Shown here one piece after another: positions 1-6,322 of a stretch of DNA of 25,917 nt. Source of the DNA: a bacterium (GTDB lineage Bacteria > Patescibacteriota > Minisyncoccia > Moranbacterales > UBA2206); contig JAJYBE010000006.1 of NCBI GenBank assembly GCA_021779205.1, positions 1 to 25,917 on the forward strand. Reading direction: 5' to 3'. Both the position numbers and the translations under genes were made by a program. The notes beneath the pieces were generated by a model, which did not search any database, was not told the origin of the DNA, and saw only the letters and a list, made by a program, of their open reading frames with translations. Position 1 is the first letter of the stretch; each line of letters begins with the position of its first letter.

Positions 1-63
1 GAAGCGGTAAAGGACAGCGTCAAGAAAAAGATCTTGCTGTTTGGAAGCAATGATAAGATCTAA
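1..63 (+). CDS. C-terminal tail of an unidentified protein (partial)
   Basis: An open frame enters from the left edge and stops at TAA 61-63. The visible tail is about 20 residues and ends in KKKILLFGSNDKI. It runs in the same direction as the NuoE-like gene, which starts 12 nt after the stop, so it is probably in the same operon. NuoE/NuoF modules often sit beside hydrogenase or NuoG-like subunits. The tail is too short to assign to a family, and I do not recognise it. Confidence 0.45.
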   Translation, partial: EAVKDSVKKKILLFGSNDKI

Positions 64-75
64 ATTAAAATTAAA

Positions 76-528
76 ATGCTAAAAAGTGCGACGGCGGAGA
101 AGATTTTATTGGAATTTGATCCTCGAAAAAATAATTTGCTTTTGGCGTTAAAAGAAATTAACGCCAATTTTGGTTGTATTTCAGAAGATAACGCGAAAAA
201 AATAGCGGAATATTTTTCTTTGCCTCTTTCTCAGATTTATGAAACCGCCAGTTTTTATGATTTAATTAATTTGGAGAAAACAGTTGATTTAACGATCAAG
301 GTTTGCTCAGGAGCGGATTGTGTTTTAGGCGGAGCGAATAAAGTCATTTTGGAAATTGAAAATTATTTTAGAATAAAATTGGGAGATAAATTCAATCCGA
401 AAATAAGTTTGGAAATTGTCAGTTGTCTTGGGATGTGTGCGCAAGGGCCGATTATGATTATAAACGGAAAAACTTTTGAAAAAGTTACAACAAGCAGGAT
501 GTATGAAATTTTAAATGAATATGTTTGA
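76..528 (+). CDS. nuoE: NuoE-like [2Fe-2S] thioredoxin-fold subunit (NADH dehydrogenase / NAD-linked hydrogenase type)
   Basis: This 150-residue protein is an electron-transfer subunit that normally partners NuoF/HoxF/HndC, passing electrons between FMN in the partner and downstream Fe-S centres. Four cysteines have the family spacing: C77 and C82 (CSGADC) and C117 and C121 (CLGMC), which ligate a [2Fe-2S] cluster. The N-terminal 70 residues form the helical region typical of NuoE (…GCISEDNAKKIAEYF…). It lacks a signal peptide or membrane segments, so it is cytoplasmic. Its last 14 nt overlap the next gene, so the two are translationally coupled. No Shine-Dalgarno motif is visible before the ATG. 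It could belong to a bifurcating or bidirectional hydrogenase rather than to complex I. The sequence alone does not decide, and no membrane Nuo subunits are visible here. Confidence 0.88.
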   Translation: MLKSATAEKILLEFDPRKNNLLLALKEINANFGCISEDNAKKIAEYFSLPLSQIYETASFYDLINLEKTVDLTIKVCSGADCVLGGANKVILEIENYFRIKLGDKFNPKISLEIVSCLGMCAQGPIMIINGKTFEKVTTSRMYEILNEYV

Positions 529-1714
529 AGATAAAATTGAAAAAATATTAACAAAATATTGGGGTGAAATTGATCCATTGAAAATCAGGGATTATTTGGC
601 TATTGAAGGATACGGCGCGCTTAGAAAATTCATCAACGATTCAAATAGGGAAAAAATTTTGGAAGAAGTTAAATTTTCCGAACTTTCCGGACGAGGTGGA
701 GCGGGTTTTCCAACCGGAATAAAGTGGGAGATGGTGATGGCGCAAGAAAAAAAAGAAAAGTATTTTATTTGCAATTTGGATGAATCGGAGCCGGGAGTGT
801 ATAAAGATCGCGCTTTGGCAGAAAATAATCCGCATTTGCTTTTGGAGGGAATAATTATTTCCGCTCTCGTTGTTGGCGCAAAAAAAAGTTATATCTATCT
901 TAATGGAAATTATGAAAAAGCGAGAAATATTTTAGCGCGAGCAATTGAGCAAGCTCAAGAAAACGGATTTTTAGGTGAAAAAATATTGGACTCCGATTAT
1001 TCTTTGCATTTGGAAATTTTTTCCGGAGCTGGGGCGTATATTTGCGGAGAAGAAACCGCGTTAATCAATTCGATTGAAGGCAATCGGGGAGAGCCGAAAC
1101 TGCGTCCGCCATATCCGGCGGAATCGGGACTTTTTGGAATGCCTACGGTGGTGAACAATGCGGAAACAATTGCCAATATTCCTTGGATAGTTATCAATGG
1201 CGGAAAAAGATATGCCAATCATCCAACAAAACTATTCATCTTGGGAGGCGCGGTAAAAAAGCGAGGCGTGTTCGAAGCATCAATAAAAACAACAATTAAA
1301 GACGCAATTGAAAATTTAGGGGGTGGAATATTGGATGGTGATGATTTTTGGTTTGCGCAAGTCGGCGGAGCATCGGGAAGGCTATTTTTGAAAGAAGAAT
1401 TAAATATGCCGGTTTCCGGCTCAGGGTCGATTTTGGTGATTAGCAAGAGTGCCAATATTTATGATTTATTATTATCTTGGGCAAGTTTTTTTCGTCGTGA
1501 ATCTTGCGGAAAATGCGTGCCTTGCCGAGAAGGCACTTTTCGTCTCAATGAAATCGCCCAGCGTCTAAGAGATGGAGAAATTTCTGATAGAGATAAGATA
1601 GCAGTAGAAGATATATTGTGGACACTGGAAAATACCACCTTTTGTCCGCTGGGAAAATTTGCCGCGACAGCTTGGCGCGATGCGGTAGAAAAATTAAAAA
1701 TATTTACTAAATAA
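515..1714 (+). CDS. nuoF: NuoF-like FMN/NAD(P)H-binding [4Fe-4S] subunit
   Basis: This 399-residue flavoprotein subunit oxidises NAD(P)H or reduces NAD(P)+ through FMN and an [4Fe-4S] cluster. Visible in order: the glycine-rich nucleotide/FMN segment GRGGAGFPTG at 59-68, the NLDESEPG(V)YKDR flavin-site motif at about 88-99, the GAGAYICGEETAL motif at about 171-183, an SLBB-type segment at about 240-310, and the C-terminal cluster domain with C331, C334, C337 (CGKCVPC) and C377. The length matches plain NuoF. It has neither the N-terminal thioredoxin-like domain of HoxF nor the C-terminal ferredoxin domain of HydB/HndC. The start overlaps nuoE by 14 nt, and a second ATG at 521 is an alternative. 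The gene is followed by tRNAs rather than NuoG, so the rest of the complex lies upstream or elsewhere. Confidence 0.9.
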   Translation: MNMFEDKIEKILTKYWGEIDPLKIRDYLAIEGYGALRKFINDSNREKILEEVKFSELSGRGGAGFPTGIKWEMVMAQEKKEKYFICNLDESEPGVYKDRALAENNPHLLLEGIIISALVVGAKKSYIYLNGNYEKARNILARAIEQAQENGFLGEKILDSDYSLHLEIFSGAGAYICGEETALINSIEGNRGEPKLRPPYPAESGLFGMPTVVNNAETIANIPWIVINGGKRYANHPTKLFILGGAVKKRGVFEASIKTTIKDAIENLGGGILDGDDFWFAQVGGASGRLFLKEELNMPVSGSGSILVISKSANIYDLLLSWASFFRRESCGKCVPCREGTFRLNEIAQRLRDGEISDRDKIAVEDILWTLENTTFCPLGKFAATAWRDAVEKLKIFTK

Positions 1715-1736
1715 TCTTTTTATAGCATTATTTTTT
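1709..1736 (+). terminator. possible weak terminator after nuoF
   Basis: AAATAAT (1709-1715) pairs with ATTATTT (1727-1733) across an 11-nt loop, and Ts follow. The stem is all A/T and overlaps the end of nuoF, so the call is weak. It is the only stem with a T tract between nuoF and the tRNA promoter. Confidence 0.3.
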
Positions 1737-1793
1737 ATTTGGATGCATAAGCTCGATTGTGGTTATTTTTTTGTTTGCCAAATGTGCGGGGGC

Positions 1794-1821
1794 TTGATAT
1801 TATTATTTTAATGAGAATAAT
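1794..1821 (+). promoter_or_regulatory. putative sigma70-like promoter for the tRNA pair
   Basis: TTGATA (1794-1799) and AATAAT (1816-1821) are 16 nt apart. The predicted start falls just before tRNA-Ala at 1832. A TATAAT at 1826-1831 abuts the tRNA directly and is too close to serve it. The two tRNA genes are only 12 nt apart, so one transcript is likely. Confidence 0.45.
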
Positions 1822-1831
1822 GGGATATAAT

Positions 1832-1902
1832 GGGCTTATCGTACAGTGGCAATACGCCGCATTCGCATTGCGGAAACGCGAGTTCGATTCTCGCTAAGTC
1901 CA
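1832..1902 (+). tRNA. tRNA-Ala (anticodon CGC)
   Basis: A complete cloverleaf can be folded by eye. The acceptor is GGGCTTA/TAAGTCC with a G3:U70 wobble and A73. T8 is present. The D arm GTAC…TAC holds GTGG in its loop. The anticodon stem is CCGCA/TGCGG with loop TTCGCAT (anticodon CGC, codon GCG). The variable loop is four bases. The T arm is GCGAG/CTCGC with loop TTCGATT. G3:U70 and A73 are alanine identity elements and agree with the anticodon. The D arm and short D loop look more like bacterial tRNA-Gly than typical tRNA-Ala. The CCA end is not encoded (the sequence continues CGA), so a CCA-adding enzyme is needed. Confidence 0.85.
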
Positions 1903-1914
1903 CGATATTTTTTA

Positions 1915-2004
1915 GGAGAGATGCCAGAGTGGTCGAATGGGCCTGACTCGAAATCAGGTGTGCTCATATGGGTACCTAGGGTTCGAATCCCTATCTCTCC
2001 GCCA
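1915..2004 (+). tRNA. tRNA-Ser (anticodon CGA)
   Basis: This is a type II tRNA of about 90 nt with the long variable arm of serine tRNAs. The acceptor is GGAGAGA/TCTCTCC with discriminator G73 and an encoded CCA (2002-2004). The anticodon stem is CCTGA/TCAGG with loop CTCGAAA, giving anticodon CGA for codon UCG. The T loop TTCGAAT is canonical. It lies 12 nt after tRNA-Ala. The accessory block begins directly after its 3' end, and tRNA 3' ends are common integration targets. Confidence 0.95.
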
Positions 2005-2074
2005 AGTTTCATTTTTTAAGCAAAATTCTCAATAAGGATGCCAGCTCTGTCGTCGCACGGAAACCTCGCCACCC

Positions 2075-2100
2075 CGCCGAAAAGTTTTGGGGTCTAGGCA
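2075..2100 (+). repeat. direct repeat copy 1 (26 bp), left edge of accessory block
   Basis: The 18-bp core CGCCGAAAAGTTTTGGGG is followed by TCTAGGCA. The same core followed by GATAGGCA occurs at 6261-6286, giving 24 of 26 identical positions in the same orientation. The copy lies in a GC-rich non-coding stretch (2005-2131) between tRNA-Ser and the end of the minus-strand permease gene. That stretch also holds CCTCG (2064-2068) facing CGAGG (2121-2125). I see no gene in it. The core can form a small hairpin by itself. Confidence 0.7.
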
Positions 2101-2131
2101 CGGGCGGGCAGGAAAAAAACCGAGGCGGGCG

Positions 2132-2926
2132 CTAGTTCCCGAAGGTCATAAAATTGGAACTCTCATATTTCTTGATTGCTCGGTTAAATATATTGATTGA
2201 AACGATAAACCAAAATATAGCGAGAACACCCACCAATAAAAGTTTTCCCAAAGAAATATCCCTCACTATTTCAACTGGCAAAGCACCAATCAAAAGTGAT
2301 GGAATTGCAAATGTAAAAATAAACCTCATCGCTCCTTGAAAAGCACCCCCATGAAATAGCGAGGGAGTCAAAAATAATTCAAATAGACTTCCTGTTACAG
2401 AACTAGCGTCTGTAAAGAAAAAACTCGTTGAATAAATCACTATTGTTGCCGCCAAAAACACAATCGTGGAAATAACAACGAGTAATACGATAAGTAAAAT
2501 TTGATAAATCGTTGCGTGAATAAAAAAAGCATAAATTCCCAAACACGCAATTCCAAAAACTATATCGCCAAGAGCAGAAACACCAAATGACGATGTTGCA
2601 ATTCTGACAAGCAGATTTTTTGGCGAAAGCATAAAGCGATCAAATGCTCCCGAGGCTGTATAATCGGCAAGTTTTCTGATTCCAGCTCCCGCAGAAAATA
2701 CAATGCCAAAACATAGAGCAACGAAACCTTGTAAGCCAATGATGTCGGCAACTGTCCAACCACCAATAATCCCTACAGATTTTACAAAAAATCCCCATAA
2801 AATTATAAAAGCGGTATTGTTGATACTCATTCCGACAATGTTCATCAGAAAACTTGTGCGAAGCTCCGTACCGTTTTGAATATTCTTTTTTATTGCGTAT
2901 AATGCGAAATATAATTCTTTCATCAT
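2132..2926 (-). CDS. ABC-2 type exporter permease (COG3694/DUF990-like)
   Basis: This 264-residue integral membrane protein has about six hydrophobic segments and belongs to the ABC-2 permease superfamily. The mid-protein stretch GAFDRFMLSPKNLL resembles the conserved cytoplasmic motif of the paired permeases encoded with COG4586-type ATPases. Such exporters are an ATPase plus two different permeases, and their substrates are generally unknown. The start is supported by GGAGG eight bases before ATGATG at 2926, one of the few good Shine-Dalgarno sites here. Only 4 nt separate it from the upstream permease stop. The partner ATPase has an in-frame stop, so this gene may currently lack a working motor. 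Confidence 0.82.
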   Translation of the reverse strand: MMKELYFALYAIKKNIQNGTELRTSFLMNIVGMSINNTAFIILWGFFVKSVGIIGGWTVADIIGLQGFVALCFGIVFSAGAGIRKLADYTASGAFDRFMLSPKNLLVRIATSSFGVSALGDIVFGIACLGIYAFFIHATIYQILLIVLLVVISTIVFLAATIVIYSTSFFFTDASSVTGSLFELFLTPSLFHGGAFQGAMRFIFTFAIPSLLIGALPVEIVRDISLGKLLLVGVLAIFWFIVSINIFNRAIKKYESSNFMTFGN

Positions 2927-2930
2927 AAAA

Positions 2931-3731
2931 TTATCCTCCGTTTACGGATACTTTTTGCTTTGCTCTCTCAAACATAAAATAAACAATCAGTCCGAGAAAA
3001 ACAATCCAAAATAGCTGAATACCGACAAGTTGATACCAATTTGTCTGCCAAGTTTCATAAACTGTATGCGTTACGAATTGCGAAGCACCAAAAGGACTCC
3101 ATAAAGCAATCTTAAACATAAACGTTGGAAATAAAGCGACAGGAAGATAGGAACCACCAAGAATCATGACTGCCTTATCAACAATCCAAAAAACTGGGTT
3201 TATATCTTCTATCCAAAAAGATAAAAGGCCAACGATTGTATATAGAAATAGTGAAAGTATCACTCCGCAAATGAAGGTCAAAATCAATGTCGGAATAAAA
3301 ATTTCAATCGTCATTGTTGGCGGAAAACCAATGATAAAAAATAAAGCAATCACCGCCAATATTGTTATGACGACAAAAGAATAAATACCAGAACCAACTT
3401 GCCACCACATTCGATATGAAAGATAAGAAATTGGTTTGCTGAATAGAACCTCAACATTTCCAGTTTGGATATCGCGCATAATTTCCCTAGAAATATCACG
3501 CAATCTCAATACTGAAAATGAGAAATAGAAAAAAATACTCCACGCGGCAAAAAGAAATGGCGTGCCGTTTATTACGCCGTTACTTAATTTGAAAACATAC
3601 CAATACAAAACTAGAAGTATTCCACATCGTGCGATAACGCCGATAGTATCCACGACAAGTCTATCGGAATATTGAATTCGATCTTTGACGAGCGTTTTGA
3701 GTATTTTAGTTGCTAGTTGAATCTCTCTCAT
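2931..3731 (-). CDS. ABC-2 type exporter permease (COG4587-like)
   Basis: This 266-residue protein has about six membrane segments. The cytoplasmic motif GNVEVLFSKPISYLSYR is typical of the first permease in COG4586/COG4587/COG3694 operons. Its 5' end overlaps the last 26 nt of the ATPase frame, which suggests translational coupling. The second permease follows 4 nt after its stop. The two permeases share topology but little sequence, as expected for a heterodimeric membrane domain. No substrate can be inferred. The reading frame is intact although the upstream ATPase is interrupted. Confidence 0.82.
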   Translation of the reverse strand: MREIQLATKILKTLVKDRIQYSDRLVVDTIGVIARCGILLVLYWYVFKLSNGVINGTPFLFAAWSIFFYFSFSVLRLRDISREIMRDIQTGNVEVLFSKPISYLSYRMWWQVGSGIYSFVVITILAVIALFFIIGFPPTMTIEIFIPTLILTFICGVILSLFLYTIVGLLSFWIEDINPVFWIVDKAVMILGGSYLPVALFPTFMFKIALWSPFGASQFVTHTVYETWQTNWYQLVGIQLFWIVFLGLIVYFMFERAKQKVSVNGG

Positions 3732-4704
3732 AAATATGCCTAATTACTGTTTCAAGGTTAGCGTTATACACATCAATGTCCTCGACTTCAAACAGGTCAA
3801 GCAATTTTTTCAAAGATTCCTGAACATTGATTTTGTTAATATCAACAACGACAGTAATTTTATTTTTATCTTTTGAGGAATAACTAATACCTTCTGGAAG
3901 TTCAAAAAAATTATTAAAATTACTTAATGCGATAAGATCAATATATTTTTCATGAACAAAAGTTTTTGCCAAATCTTGCGTAGGTAAATCTCTTATCACT
4001 ACCCCATGATTGATAACTATTGTTCTGTCGCATAGAGATTCAATGTCGCCGACATCGTGAGAAGTTAGGAAGATTGTAGTATTTTCTTATTTGTTTATTT
4101 TGAGCAACAAATCGCGAAGCGATTTTTTTGCAACAACATCAAGCCCGATTGTCGGCTCATCGAGAAGTATGATTTTTGGTTTATGAATCAAAGAAGTCGC
4201 AACTTCTGCCCGCATACGCTGACCGAGCGAAAGTTTGCGGACTGGTTGAGTAATAAATGAGCTAAGATCAAAAAGTCCCACAAGTTCGGCGATTCTTTTC
4301 TTGATTTCTTTTTCGGGCATATCATACATCACGCCAAAAAATTCAAGCGAATCTGTTAGCGGAAGATTTGGCAGAAGTTGCGAACGCTGACCAAAAACCG
4401 TACCGATTTGGTAGGCAAGTTTCTTTCGGTCTTTTGTCGGGTCAAAACCGAGAATATTTACTTTGCCCGAAGTTGGAAAAAGTATGCCTGTGAGCATTTT
4501 GATCGTGGTGGATTTACCAGCTCCGTTGGGACCGATGAATGCTATGCGTTCGCCGTGTTTGACCGAAAAAGAAATATCATTTACCGCTACAATTTCTTTA
4601 GTTTCGGGCGAGAACAAATTTTTCAACCAACCCGAAGATGCGTTTCTTGCGGAGAAAGAAAATTTTTTTGTTAGGTTTTGCACTGTAATGGAATGGGAGT
4701 TCAT
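3706..4704 (-). pseudogene. ABC-2 exporter ATP-binding subunit (COG4586-like) interrupted by an in-frame TAA
   Basis: The frame from ATG 4704 to stop 3706 would encode about 331 residues, the usual family length, but TAA at 4089-4087 interrupts it. Before the stop lie Walker A (GPNGAGKST), the Q-loop region (TVFGQRSQ), the signature LSLGQ, Walker B (IILLDEP) and the D-loop. Immediately after it, in the same frame, come ENTTIFLTSHD with the H-loop histidine at 4059-4057, and then the C-terminal domain. This is a single nonsense change, not a frameshift: 4087 and 3706 are 381 nt apart, exactly 127 codons. The 205-residue N-terminal product lacks the H-loop and should not hydrolyse ATP normally. 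A GTG within the second half could restart translation, but that fragment lacks the P-loop. Assembly error or readthrough remain possible. Confidence 0.85.
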
Positions 4705-4711
4705 AACAAGA

Positions 4712-5047
4712 TCATTTTAACATAAAATCCTTATTTATAGAAGTTTTTGTATAAGTCCACCCTACTTTGCACTCTTGAGGTAAATTAAGATTATTAGTTT
4801 GCAATGACATTATGAATTGTATCGGAGAAAGTCGATTCTTGAAAGCATAATGAACTCTCTTAGTATTATACCAGATTAAATATTTGAGTATTTTGTTATT
4901 AAAAATATCAGGATTAAGCAGATCGGATTTATGAAAATCAATGAATTCATCTTGGAGGGTTCGATTAAATCTTTCACAATGAGCATTCATCTTAGGAGTT
5001 CTGGGATAGGTATGGTAGTGGGTCAAGTGAAGTATAATGGTTTGCAT
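4712..5047 (-). pseudogene. transposase remnant, C-terminal part of an rve (IS481/IS3-type) DDE domain
   Basis: The roughly 105-residue fragment contains YPRTPKMNAHCERFNRTLQ, the segment around the last catalytic Glu of rve-family transposases, followed by WYNTKRVH and LSPIQF from the C-terminal end. The DNA-binding part and the first two catalytic Asp residues are missing. Reading upstream in frame, a TAA at 5071-5069 comes after only eight more codons. The remnant lies between the divergent ABC operon and the toxin-antitoxin promoter. Its stop is 7 nt before the ATPase ATG, so the element replaced or fused to that promoter region. I could not identify both terminal inverted repeats. Confidence 0.8.
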
Positions 5048-5051
5048 ATTG

Positions 5052-5071
5052 TAATATATAATAACATATTA
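5052..5071. repeat. short inverted repeat upstream of the toxin-antitoxin promoter
   Basis: TAATAT (5052-5057) and ATATTA (5066-5071) form a perfect inverted repeat with an 8-nt spacer, just before the -35 element of the antitoxin gene. Autoregulating HTH antitoxins often bind such sites, so it could be an operator. In AT-rich DNA it could also be chance. Confidence 0.3.
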
Positions 5072-5072
5072 T

Positions 5073-5101
5073 TTGACAGGATTATTTACATTTGATAAAC
5101 T
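5073..5101 (+). promoter_or_regulatory. putative promoter of the Panacea/RelE toxin-antitoxin operon
   Basis: A perfect -35 TTGACA (5073-5078), a 17-nt spacer and TAAACT (5096-5101) preceded by TGA (extended -10 type) end 15 nt before the antitoxin ATG at 5117. A TATAAT at 5107-5112 has no -35 at a usable distance. Only a weak GGA (5102-5104) could act as RBS, so the leader is very short. Confidence 0.5.
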
Positions 5102-5116
5102 GGAAATATAATAATT

Positions 5117-5890
5117 ATGACTACATTTTTAAAAAAACTTCGCCAAGAACACGGTATAAGCCAAGAGTTTTTGGCTAAAAAAATTGGCGTTTCTCGTCCG
5201 ACTTATGTCCAGATTGAAAGCGGAGCGCATAAAATGCTTGTGGAAGAAGCGCAAAAATTGGCGCATTTTTTTGGCTTGTCTTTAGAGGATTTTATTGCTG
5301 GTAAAAATATAATATTGCCAAAAGTGGAATTGGAGAAACCAGAAAAGCCAAAGATGCAAAAAACAGAAGTGCGGATTTCAATACCACAGGAAAAAGTAGA
5401 AAAATTTAAAGAAGTGCTTTTGTATATTTTAGAACGGATTGGAGCGCGTCCGAATATCGGCGAGGCAGTGGTATGCAAGCTGATGTATTTTATTGATTTT
5501 GATTTTTACGAAAAGTTTGAAGAGCAGTTAATCGGTGCAAAATACATAAAAAATCACTTTGGACCAACTCCTGTCGCTTTCCCTGAAATTGTCGCTCAAA
5601 TGGAAGAAGACGGCGATTTGACACGTGTTACCAAAAAATATTTTCAACACGATCAAAAAAAATATCTACCTCGAAGATCTGCCAACCTTTCAATTTTTTC
5701 AGCTCAAGAAAAAGAGTTGATTGATTGGGAAATTGAACGATTTAAAGATTTCAATGCCACTAAAATGCGAGATTATTCTCACAAAGATGTTCCGTGGATT
5801 GGCGCCAATGATTTGCAGCCAATTGACTATGAAGCGGTTTTTTCTCGTACTGATGAATTTTCCGTAAGGCAATACGATGATGAATTATGA
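5117..5890 (+). CDS. HTH (XRE)-Panacea (DUF4065/SocA-like) antitoxin
   Basis: This 257-residue protein has two parts. Residues 1-60 form an XRE helix-turn-helix (LRQEHGISQEFLAKKIGVSR then YVQIESG). After a charged linker, residues 95-257 match the Panacea/DUF4065 fold, with VVCKLMYFIDFDFYEKF, GAKYIKNHFGPTP and a late W-IGANDLQPIDYE region. Panacea domains are known to neutralise many unrelated toxins, and HTH-fused versions also repress their own operon (established for the family). Here the gene overlaps the downstream RelE-like toxin frame by 14 nt, so the antitoxin is made first and the pair is translationally coupled. The promoter and inverted repeat just upstream fit autoregulation. Action is cytoplasmic. 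Confidence 0.85.
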   Translation: MTTFLKKLRQEHGISQEFLAKKIGVSRPTYVQIESGAHKMLVEEAQKLAHFFGLSLEDFIAGKNIILPKVELEKPEKPKMQKTEVRISIPQEKVEKFKEVLLYILERIGARPNIGEAVVCKLMYFIDFDFYEKFEEQLIGAKYIKNHFGPTPVAFPEIVAQMEEDGDLTRVTKKYFQHDQKKYLPRRSANLSIFSAQEKELIDWEIERFKDFNATKMRDYSHKDVPWIGANDLQPIDYEAVFSRTDEFSVRQYDDEL

Positions 5891-6257
5891 TGAAACAGAA
5901 GAATTTAAGCGTGATTTTAAAAAACTGCTGAAGAAATTTCCATCATTAGTGGGAGATTTGGAAGTGAATAAGCAATATAGAATTGAACTTTTGCATTGTA
6001 AAGAAATAGATAGCGGAGGCATTTTTGAAATTAAAGGGGCGGGTAATGCAGATGAGTTGAAATTTTTTAAAGTTAAAAAGTTTCAATGTAAAAGTCTCAA
6101 GGGACGCGGAGCAAAAAGCGGTGTTCGTATTATTTATGCTTATCTGCCAAATGAACAAAAAATTGTGTTTTTGGAGATTTATTTTAAAACAGATCAAGGA
6201 AACGAGAAGAAAGAAAGGATAACTGATTTTATGAATGCAAATACAAACATTAAATAG
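5877..6257 (+). CDS. RelE/ParE-superfamily-like toxin
   Basis: This 126-residue protein starts YDETEEFKRDFKKLLKKF, the amphipathic N-terminal helices of RelE-type toxins. The C-terminal half has GVRIIYAYLPNEQKIVFLEI followed by a Lys/Glu-rich end (NEKKERI), as in mRNA-interferase RelE/HigB relatives. RelE proteins usually cleave mRNA on the ribosome, whereas ParE relatives poison gyrase. The sequence does not separate these, and the basic residues in the GVRII strand favour the RelE side. It overlaps the Panacea antitoxin by 14 nt. ATG 5877 and ATG 5880 are equivalent starts. The order antitoxin then toxin and the coupling make a type II system very likely. Activity is not shown. Confidence 0.72.
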   Translation: MMNYDETEEFKRDFKKLLKKFPSLVGDLEVNKQYRIELLHCKEIDSGGIFEIKGAGNADELKFFKVKKFQCKSLKGRGAKSGVRIIYAYLPNEQKIVFLEIYFKTDQGNEKKERITDFMNANTNIK

Positions 6258-6310
6258 CCTCGCCGAAAAGTTTTGGGGGATAGGCAGTGTCAAGGGAGGG
6301 GATTTTTTTT
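6258..6310 (+). terminator. terminator-like structure after the toxin gene, containing direct repeat copy 2
   Basis: CCTC (6258-6261) can pair with GAGG (6296-6299), with further partial pairing inside, and T8 follows at 6303-6310. The stem is imperfect and the loop is long. It begins directly after the toxin stop codon. Confidence 0.35.
6261..6286 (+). repeat. direct repeat copy 2 (26 bp), right edge of accessory block
   Basis: The core CGCCGAAAAGTTTTGGGG is identical to 2075-2092. The next 8 bases, GATAGGCA, differ from copy 1 at two positions. It starts 3 nt after the toxin stop. With copy 1 it encloses the ABC operon, the transposase remnant and the toxin-antitoxin pair, about 4.2 kb. 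No third copy was seen in the window by eye. Confidence 0.7.
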
Positions 6311-6322
6311 ATCTTTTAGTAA

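Noticed and set aside
5107..5112. TATAAT as the -10 of the antitoxin gene
   Set aside because: The nearest -35 (TTGACA) is 28 nt away, and transcription would start inside the coding region. The extended -10 at 5096-5101 fits better.
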